64,000 nucleotides of DNA, from assembly GCA_009823395.1 (NCBI GenBank), contig CM020508.1:1025015-1089014 (forward strand). The letters run 5' to 3'. This stretch comes from Thamnaconus septentrionalis (Eukaryota > Chordata > Actinopteri > Tetraodontiformes > Monacanthidae). Under the pieces are notes generated by a model, which was not told the origin of the DNA, ran no database searches, and was given only the letters and a program-made list of their open reading frames with translations. Shown here in pieces: positions 57,121 to 64,000 of the stretch. Positions within the stretch are counted from its first letter, which is position 1. Every line of letters starts with the position of its first letter. The position numbers were made by a program, and so were the translations under genes.

Positions 57121-57224
57121 AGAACATTTATGTGTGTGTTGTTTAAAAAAAAAAGAAGGAAAAGAAAAAAAGGCAGAGGGAATTGTAGCTGCTGAGTCAT
57201 GTCTCCCTCATGGAGCTCTGTGGA

Positions 57225-57273
57225 CACAAGATTTAGCGCTGTACAAATAAAGTTTTATTATTATTATTATTAA
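57225..57273 (+). mobile_element. LINE 3' tail with (ATT)n
   Basis: TTTAGCGCTGTACAAATAAAG followed by TTTTATTATTATTATTATTA, the standard end of several fish LINEs. 5'-truncated to almost nothing. Confidence 0.6.
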
Positions 57274-57587
57274 GATCCTTGCTTTTGGGCTGAAATGAAA
57301 TGAAAGCATGTAATATAAAACTGGAAAAAAATAAATGCACGAAAGTTATAATGAGTTATTAGTGTTTTTAGAGTTACTTTTTTCTTCTCTTTAACCAGTC
57401 TGATCATAATGACAAGAAGGAATTTATTGTCAAATATAGAGAGGACAGAGAGGGATAGGGAGATGAATGGCAATGAAACACATTTGTGTGGCATTAATGA
57501 AAGCAGACAATAGACAACGATCAGAAAATCAACAAAGTAAATGGATAAAGAAAAGAGAGATCACATATTTGATCACAGTCACATATT

Positions 57588-57594
<7 letters not shown>

Positions 57595-57633
<39 letters not shown>

Positions 57634-57680
57634 GCACACACACACACACAAACACACACGCGCACACACACACGCACAAG
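57595..57680. repeat. (CT)n/(CA)n microsatellite
   Basis: CT run at 57595-57620 passing into CA and CG-interrupted CA to 57680. Confidence 0.95.
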
Positions 57681-57922
57681 ATCAAGAGCAGAGGCTAACG
57701 GTTAGCTCAGTTTTAAAACCTGGGAAACAAACGCTTCTAACAGGGACATTTCTGCGTCAAAACGAAAGATATAGGTATGGTCTTTTGGCTTAGGTCTTGA
57801 GGAATCTAACACTATAGCATTTGATGGAGTCAGAGTAACGGTATAGGCGTGATGAATGAATGAACGGACAGTCACACTGATTATGACTGAATTAAGATCT
57901 TTCCCTATTTTCATGCAATTAC

Positions 57923-58054
57923 CTCTCGTTAGTTCTTTTATCTCAGACATAGATTTTTGAAGGTTTTGGCTTACCTGACATGTTTCAGCGTATTCTTCCG
58001 CCTTCATCAGAGTATCTGATTAAAATCTATGTCTGAGATAGAACTCACGAGAAG
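57923..58054 (-). ncRNA. Hammerhead-ribozyme-like motif with long extended stem I
   Basis: Minus strand: CTGATGA (58004-58010), extra A, a 4-bp stem GGCG/CGCU closed by a G-U pair with loop GAAGAATA, GAAA (57983-57986), palindromic CATG, then TC as the predicted cleavage site (after the C complementary to 57977). The core is the same architecture as at 2488-2516. In addition 57923-57957 and 58022-58054 are imperfect inverted repeats of about 33 bp (core CTCAGACATAGATTTT, 16 bp perfect) that would extend stem I beyond an internal loop. This matches a type I hammerhead fold. Association with Penelope-like elements is from family knowledge; no protein is visible here. Confidence 0.65.
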
Positions 58055-58861
58055 TACAGGATGTTTATGTTAGGGGGCTGGAATCTTGCTGTCTGCTCTT
58101 TGAAGAGCTGTAAAATGAAAACGGGCTTTTTTTTTTTTTTTTTTTACCTCTGTAGGTGGTGCTGTAGGCCCTATTTGGTAGAATCTTTTATAATCAGAAT
58201 GTTAGGACCTATACTACTGTGAAATGTCATGACATTTTTAACCATGTTTAGTGTGTCAAATGTGTACTGGGAGATAACAATGGCGTTTTTGTCAACGTTC
58301 TTTGTGCTAATTTGGCCAATTTACCTCACTTATGGTTTATGTGGTGTAAAAAAAAGTGCATTAGTCAATTGTAGAGCTTGATGAGACAAACACGTGAGTG
58401 TTGGTTCCATAATGGTAGTTCCTTCCTAAGGAAAGATAGGGCAGTTTATGTTAGTTTGCATTTCACCAATTTGTTTACCCAAATTTAAAGGACCCTAAAA
58501 GAAAAACAGTAAGGATGTTGGCACTCATTTTTTTTTTTTTTTTTTTTTTTTTTTTCATTTTAATCAGCAAGGTCTTGTCTGTCTTCTACTACATTTTCAA
58601 GGCATTCTGGAGTTGTGAAAAACTGGGAGGGCTTCAAACAAGTGGAAATAACTCACTTCAAGTTTTTCGAATTCAAAAACTTAGAGTGTATGAGAAATTG
58701 TTCTTGAGACCAGCAACGTGTGGGTTTTTGTTGCATGTCTCCACGACGTTCCCAGAGGGCGCTGGTGGCATTTTAGTTTTCTGGTGTTTTTTGTAAGTGA
58801 ATTTTTTGTGAATTTTGTGTGTACTGCGACCTCTGAGGTTCATTAGGAAGCTCCAGCATGG

Positions 58862-58901
<40 letters not shown>

Positions 58902-60515
58902 GGCTGAATTCAACCTGATGTGATGATCATTAAAAATAACAGAACTAAAGATATTAAAAAAAACAAAAAAAAACAGAGAGAGTAGATTTTAATCGGCCGT
59001 TTCAAAATAAAACCTGTCTTGGCTGAATCCAATCTATTTTTCCCTTCCCTTCTCTTGTGACTCGCAAAAAAAATAATTCTGCGAAAAAAGCAATCCGCTG
59101 TTTGCTGGAGATCAGAACAAAAAATCAACAGTTAATTCAATGTGTCCTGACACCATGAGTTCTGCTGTCAGGATGGACCTGATTCCAATGAAAACGACTC
59201 ATTTCAACGCAGCCAGGGTGAGTCAACGACGAGCCGTGACCTCTGACTTCCTGCGGAAGAAAGCACTTGGTTTTTTTTCCCCCTCCCTCTCTCTCTCTCT
59301 CTGCTTCATCACGGCAAGCTGTTGGCACACACAGCGCAAATTAACACACTGCAAATGGACTTTTAATGAGCCTCAGAGTGTGTGTGTGTGTTCAAGTATG
59401 AGCGGCATTCAGAGTGAGACTGCACAGCTGCATGATTGAACAACAGATACTGATTAAAAACTGCCGTCCCCTTAAAATTTGCATGAACCTACAGCCGACC
59501 AGTCGGGTGGCATCAAACCCACAAATTGTTTTCTTATATGGATGATTTAAGGAAAAAGAAAAATAGGTTAAGTTCAGTTGGCCTCACGAGGAGGCAGCGA
59601 GAACTTTGGAACCTAAAAGATCCACCTTGAAAAGCTCCTCTTGTTTATATTTTGGTAAATTGGCCGCTGTTCCCAACTGAAACTTCAAATCTAGCAATCT
59701 GACACTTCCGCCTTGAAAAAGTCTCGTCCAATTCCATGCCACATTTTTTTGGAACAGCCAACCTCTTTCCCCACAATGACGTCAAATCATCCATTAATCA
59801 TGATTTAGTAAAAATGTCTTTGCGTGACTGTCTGCGGAGTTCTGCGATGGTTCGAGTCTTCATACCTCCGCCTGTGTGAGTTTATTAATAGAAGCTTCGG
59901 CTCGTGAATACTGGAGGTACAGATCAAAGGGTGCGGCGATAAAAAAAGAAGAGCGGCATCAAAAAAACATAATGGTTTAACTCTGCAGCCGTTAGGAAAG
60001 AGAAGTGGCACACACAAGCATCTTACACAAAAAACAGGGAAGGGGCGGAGCTCGTTCAGCTCTGATATCTCGGCCCTTTAAATTTAAACTTTGATCTCAA
60101 TTTAAAAATTTAAAATGAAAAATAAAATATAAAATGTTCTCAAATCCACAGTCTTTATGGCATAACAGCATTATAGTACTATACATCGTATTTAGGCATA
60201 TTGCAGCCCCACCCCTATGTCTCTCATCATCATTTGATTGTCTGACTCACTGACTCAGTGCTTGTCAAAATTACATAAACAACATGTCTAGGAGAATTTT
60301 GAAAATGTAATAATGAAAATACAAACAAAAAACCTAATTGATTCACTGATGTTTCCTCACCTGGATGCACCAGATGGAACATTTCCTCTAATGCATTGAA
60401 GACAAAATAATGAAAAAAATCAACAATCAACAAATCAACTCCTGCTGGACGGAGGAGCCACAATTCCTGATGAATGGAGGGGGAGGCGGATGAGAAAATG
60501 CTCCATAGGTTTCAT
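58055..60515. other. No gene recognised; simple repeats
   Basis: Poly-T at 58128-58146 and 58530-58555, (CA)n at 58863-58894, (CT)n at 59286-59302, (GT)n at 59379-59391. Sequence at 60150-60215 (ending GCAGCCCCACCCCTATG) resembles a hAT terminus. The remainder is AT-rich and unassigned. Confidence 0.45.
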
Positions 60516-60516
60516 C

Positions 60517-60562
60517 CCGCAGCAGCAGTTGCAGCAGCAGTTGCAGCAGCAGTTGCAGCTTC
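60517..60562. repeat. 12-bp (CAGCAGCAGTTG)n array
   Basis: About four units, nearly perfect. Confidence 0.93.
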
Positions 60563-60904
60563 TTGTCTCCGTATAGGCCGCTGTAAACATCCAGCTGCTC
60601 CTACGGCTCATCGTTATCGGTCCGAGTGGAGCGCAGTTCGCCCATAACAGCCGCTCGGAATTGAATTACGGCGCCGGCGCTGCTCACAAAGAGGCTGTCA
60701 GCGCCTGTGAAGCTTGTCTCCAAACATCTCACCCAGGCTGACGTTGATCTGTTTAAGCCACAGCAGGAACAGCAACAACGACAACAACATTACGGAAAGA
60801 AAAAATAAATAAAAGTGCTCGATGCTCCAAAACCTCATTTAATCTTTGAGCTGTGAGTTTTTAAGCAGCACCTCCATCCGACAGGCTGCACTGCAATAGG
60901 GTGG

Positions 60905-60936
<32 letters not shown>

Positions 60937-61098
60937 TGAGTGGGGACACAGCAGCAGGCGCTGAAACAAGAGCTCAGAAAAAAACAGACCACAAAACTAT
61001 ATTATAAAAAATGTTACGTTGCTTTTATATGTATTGATTGAAAAGTCATACTTAAATAATTACGAATATAGACCCTTTAATAATTAAGCTCTAGTGTT
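60563..61098. other. Unique-looking stretch, no gene
   Basis: 60570-60750 is GC-balanced, non-repetitive and CpG-containing, a possible conserved non-coding element. A (CT)n/(CA)n run lies at 60906-60937. Confidence 0.45.
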
Positions 61099-61107
61099 AA
61101 GAGATCT

Positions 61108-61545
61108 GACATCCGTCTTCAGTTCAGGGATGGCATACGTAAATTAACAAAACCATTCAGTTTCCTTCTTAACACGGAAGAATAGCCTTGATGTCTGGGT
61201 TGGAGTATTCAGAGTTGATAGAACATGATACTCAATCTTGTCGGTCCAACTCAGAGGTTAAGGGTTTGAATAGTGTCCAGTGAAACTTACCATAAAACTA
61301 AGGTCTGAGGGATATGAATTTGTCCGTATCATAGTTCAGTGATGGCAGATATAAACTAAAATTATTCAGTGATCTTCTTAACAAAGAAGAACAGCCCAGA
61401 CATCTAGGTTGAGATATTCAGAGGTTATAAAATATAACTTAGTAGTTAAATAACATGATACTCAATCTTGTCTATTTGACTCAGAGGTAGAGAGTACAAG
61501 TGTCACTCGGATAAACTAAACATATAACTGAAGACCAAATTAATA
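61108..61545. repeat. Two-copy diverged direct repeat, about 210 bp
   Basis: Shared in order: TTCAG.GATGGCA, ACATGATACTCAATCTTGTC, GACTCAGAGGT/AACTCAGAGGT and CTGATGTCTGG/TTGATGTCTGG. Divergence is substantial, so the duplication is old. Confidence 0.75.
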
Positions 61546-61649
61546 TCTGATGTCTGGTTATTCACGTCATAGAACAGAAGTCTCAACAGTCAATATTAAA
61601 GAGAAATGGATGACATACCAGTCTATTGCGATGGCCAGCAAAAAATGTA

Positions 61650-61725
61650 ACAGAGAAGAAGAACAAGAAGAAGAAGGAAGAGGAGGAGAAGAAGCAGGAG
61701 GAGACGTCGGAGGAGAAGCAGAAGA
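61650..61725. repeat. GAA/GGA purine tract
   Basis: AGAAGAAGAAGGAAGAGGAG-type units. Confidence 0.9.
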
Positions 61726-61914
61726 AAAGTCGACCCCGAGGTTCTTTCTCTTTCCCTTAAATATCCCCCCAGAACAGAGACCTCTCTAGATTGCATGTTA
61801 AGCAGATACAAGGAGATGCCATTCCTTTCCGGGAACCTTTTGGCCATCAGGGTTTATTTTCCCGTGACAATAAACCACCGAGACCTTTGTGCTTCTCACA
61901 CTGAGAAACACAAC

Positions 61915-62306
61915 ATTTCAAAGGGAATTCAGGTAAACAAGAGGTGTTAGTTTTAAGTAATAAGAGACAGTCCCTAAATGGTGACTGTCTTGCAGTAGGA
62001 GCCAGAGGAAAGGGGGAGCTTGTTTCCAGTTTCGACAGCAGCCACATTATTAAAGCCGTCCCTGCAAAGGTTTGTCAAAAAAGAAAAACAACCTAGAAAT
62101 TCAGATTTGCAAATTTTTTTTCTGGCCAGGAGTTTGATTGGTCGGTGGTTTCCCCAACGACGTGACGGCGGCCATCATTGCCGTACTTCAGCAGCCTAAT
62201 GAGCCGCGTCACAACATCCTGGTGAAAACACTTCCTGTCGCCAGCAGAGGGATTCCCCTCCTCCAGCCTGATTGGTTGACACACACTGCCACAAATACTG
62301 CCACAC
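61915..62306. other. No gene recognised
   Basis: Unassigned, partly balanced sequence at 62130-62280; nothing supported. Confidence 0.45.
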
Positions 62307-62337
<31 letters not shown>

Positions 62338-62357
62338 TCCTGGCTGAGAGGGCTGTG

Positions 62358-62397
<40 letters not shown>

Positions 62398-62522
62398 TCT
62401 GCTACAGTTAAAAGTGATTTTCAGGAGAAAAAAGAAGAGGCTGATGGGTTTCCGACAGAGGAAGAGTGCAGCCAAGCGCTCCCCCCGCCAGAACCCAGGT
62501 GATGAATGGGATAAGTGAAGTC

Positions 62523-62576
<54 letters not shown>

Positions 62577-62683
62577 CAGCTTCAAGAGGAGGAATCAGGT
62601 GGGAAGTCTCTCTGCCGCTCGGCGAAGCGTGACTGCTGCCGTTACTGATGGGCTGCATTAATCACACCATCAGCCACTGCCTG

Positions 62684-62714
<31 letters not shown>

Positions 62715-62756
62715 ACACAACCCACTGTTTTGTGGTGTGTATGTGTGTGTGTGTCC
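62307..62756. repeat. Cluster of (CA)n and (GT)n microsatellites
   Basis: CA at 62307-62337, GT at 62358-62397, GT at 62526-62571, CA at 62683-62710 and GT at 62735-62754. Confidence 0.96.
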
Positions 62757-63145
62757 TCATGATTTGATTAGCCGTCCTCCATTTGCAGCAGTCGCTGTTG
62801 CTCTGGATTACAACCTAATTGCCGTCTCGCTTTCCGTCCAATTTAAACATCAAAAGGCCGGAGACGGAGCCGCAGTAGGCGGTTTTTTTTTTTTAATATT
62901 TGACTTGGAGAGTGGAGCGGCATCCATTGAAAAGTGACATGTCTCTTAAGTGTCGCATTGTCATCGAGAAGAGAGATAACCGCAGACCCACGGTGCAGAA
63001 GATGAATAGAGCTCAGCGAAAAATGAAAACAAAAAAAAATAAATTACTTTATTAGCATCGAGCTGCTAACAGGTGTATCAGCTACTTTTCAAAACAAAAA
63101 ACGGAAAACACACTCATGTAGGTGATGACGTTCGACCCATGTACA
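62757..63145. other. Unique-looking stretch, no gene
   Basis: 62760-62880 is balanced, non-repetitive sequence with CCTAATTGCC; possible conserved non-coding element. A poly-T run follows at 62883-62895. Confidence 0.4.

Positions 63146-63147
<2 letters not shown>

Positions 63148-63202
<55 letters not shown>
63148..63202. repeat. (TA)n microsatellite
   Basis: Pure AT run adjoining a hAT element. Confidence 0.97.
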
Positions 63203-63208
<6 letters not shown>

Positions 63209-63212
63209 ATAT

Positions 63213-64000
63213 TAGTGATGGGCATTCCGGCTCTTTTTAGAGAACCGGCTTTTTTGGCTCGGCTCACTAAAAAGAGCCGGCTCTTTCGGCTCCCAAACGG
63301 CTCTTCAAATTTTTTGGTGCCTAAAATAATTTATTACCAACAGTAATAAAAGATTATGCGTAATATGAATTACTAATGTAAAAAAAGAAGCATGGACCAT
63401 ATCAAATGTTTATAATATAAACACACCTTTATTTATACACTCTACAGAGTGATAAAAACTAAGATAGAAAGTGCAAAAAACAAATGTTTAACTATTTACA
63501 AATGAACTTAAATAACTATTAACAATTTTAAACTTTTAGTTTTTTACTATTAACAAAATTTAAAGTCAAACAACATAAGCTTACAGAAACTCACCCAAAA
63601 AAATATAAATTAAAATGTGTAAAACAAAAAGAAAAAAAAAATCAGTATTCAGATAAGAGTTTTGTCCTTTCGTGAAGATTGACATTGAGAAAAACCAAGT
63701 GCCTCAGCTTTGAGGGGCTGCTCCTGTTTCTTCTCTCTGTAATTATCTGCCCTGTTTTGGAGAAGATTCTCTCTGAGGGGACTGATGTTGCAATGCACAG
63801 TCTCCGTGCCATCACATGTGTAAGGCGTGGGTAAATTGAAGCCTGAGTTTCGTCAATGTAATTAAAATGTGTCCAGATTTTGCTGCGTTTCCTGTTGCCA
63901 CTCATTTTCTCAAGTCTTTTTTGTTTGTTTTTTTACCTTTTCAGTCCATTTGCATTGTGGCCCCTGCTCTTTTTCTCTCTTGTCATGAGTCTCCGTCCCT
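63213..64000 (-). mobile_element. hAT element, internally deleted, runs off the window
   Basis: Starts TAGTGATGGGCATTCCGGCT, a common hAT terminus in fish, with internal inverted GAGCCGGCTCTTT/AGAACCGGCTTTT blocks. A transposase remnant lies on the minus strand at 63642-63905. The other end is beyond 64000. Confidence 0.75.
63642..63905 (-). pseudogene. hAT transposase remnant: BED start joined to dimerisation domain
   Basis: The 87-codon frame begins MSGNRKRSKIWTHFNYIDE, the start of a BED zinc finger (W-x-H/Y-F), and passes directly into IYPRLTHVMARRLCIATSVP, SERIFSKTGQIITERRNR and LVFLNVNLH, the hATC dimerisation domain at the C-terminus. The rest of the zinc finger and the whole catalytic domain are deleted, yet the frame stays open to a stop at 63642. 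A normal transposase of this type is several hundred residues. A product could only dimerise. Confidence 0.82.

Larger units (their letters stand above)
61099..61914 (+). other. Solo-LTR-like segment (tentative)
   Basis: TGTTAAGAGATCTGACATCC at the start and GAGAAACACAACA at the end give TG...CA borders. In between are two diverged direct repeats of about 210 bp (61108-61545), a TATA-like CTTAAATATCC at 61756, and AATAAA at 61869 followed by T/G-rich sequence. This is the order of U3 repeats, promoter, R and U5 in an LTR. No matching target duplication was found at the borders, so the assignment is tentative. Confidence 0.28.

Noticed and set aside
61550..61789. 79-codon frame with a Glu/Gly-rich stretch
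   Set aside because: The Glu/Gly part is the GAA/GGA tract and the rest has no similarity.

Overview
The window looks like nuclear DNA of a teleost fish. It has no bacterial gene layout, no long uninterrupted gene, abundant microsatellites, and a dense mix of transposon types typical of ray-finned fish genomes: TX1-, L1-, L2- and jockey/Rex-like LINEs, hAT, piggyBac, Harbinger-like and pogo-like DNA elements, and Penelope-type hammerhead motifs. The classifications come from recognising conserved protein blocks, terminal repeats and target-site duplications by eye; no database search was possible.

Layout. 0-11 kb: a LINE scrap, a TIR DNA element, a hammerhead-type motif (2.5 kb), a broken B30.2/SPRY exon (3.6-3.9 kb), a possible 3'-terminal coding exon (6.1-6.3 kb), long purine/pyrimidine tracts and a pogo-like element. 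11.7-18.3 kb: a 3.3-kb head-to-tail duplication carrying a decayed LINE reverse transcriptase. 18.5-25.1 kb: a hAT MITE, then an antisense TX1-type LINE whose ORF1 is split by a minisatellite of more than 1 kb. 23.55-30.1 kb: a second 3.3-kb tandem duplication, joining that minisatellite to the 5' part of an L1. 29.5-33.35 kb: the L1 itself, bounded by 15-bp repeats but lacking most of its reverse transcriptase. 33-46 kb: mostly unassigned sequence with an unclassified DNA element family, a 1.13-kb tandem duplication, a TIR element and LINE ends. 47-50.3 kb: an L2-type LINE split by a piggyBac copy that is itself split by a Harbinger-like MITE. 50.4-52.7 kb: hAT nested in hAT, long TA repeats and a partial duplication. 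53-53.84 kb: an internally deleted piggyBac. 54-64 kb: a possible minus-strand exon, another copy of the unclassified family, a hammerhead motif with a long extended stem I, an LTR-like segment and a hAT copy reaching the window end.

No complete, intact host gene was found. The only host-gene-like signals are four short pieces: the SPRY fragment, a 38-codon terminal exon, a signal-peptide-like first exon at 46.48 kb and a 31-codon exon at 54.03 kb. The transposon pieces record an order of events through nesting: LINEs were hit by DNA elements, and large tandem duplications came later. Many differences between duplicate copies are single-base or homopolymer indels, so part of the duplication and frameshift signal may be assembly or sequencing error.
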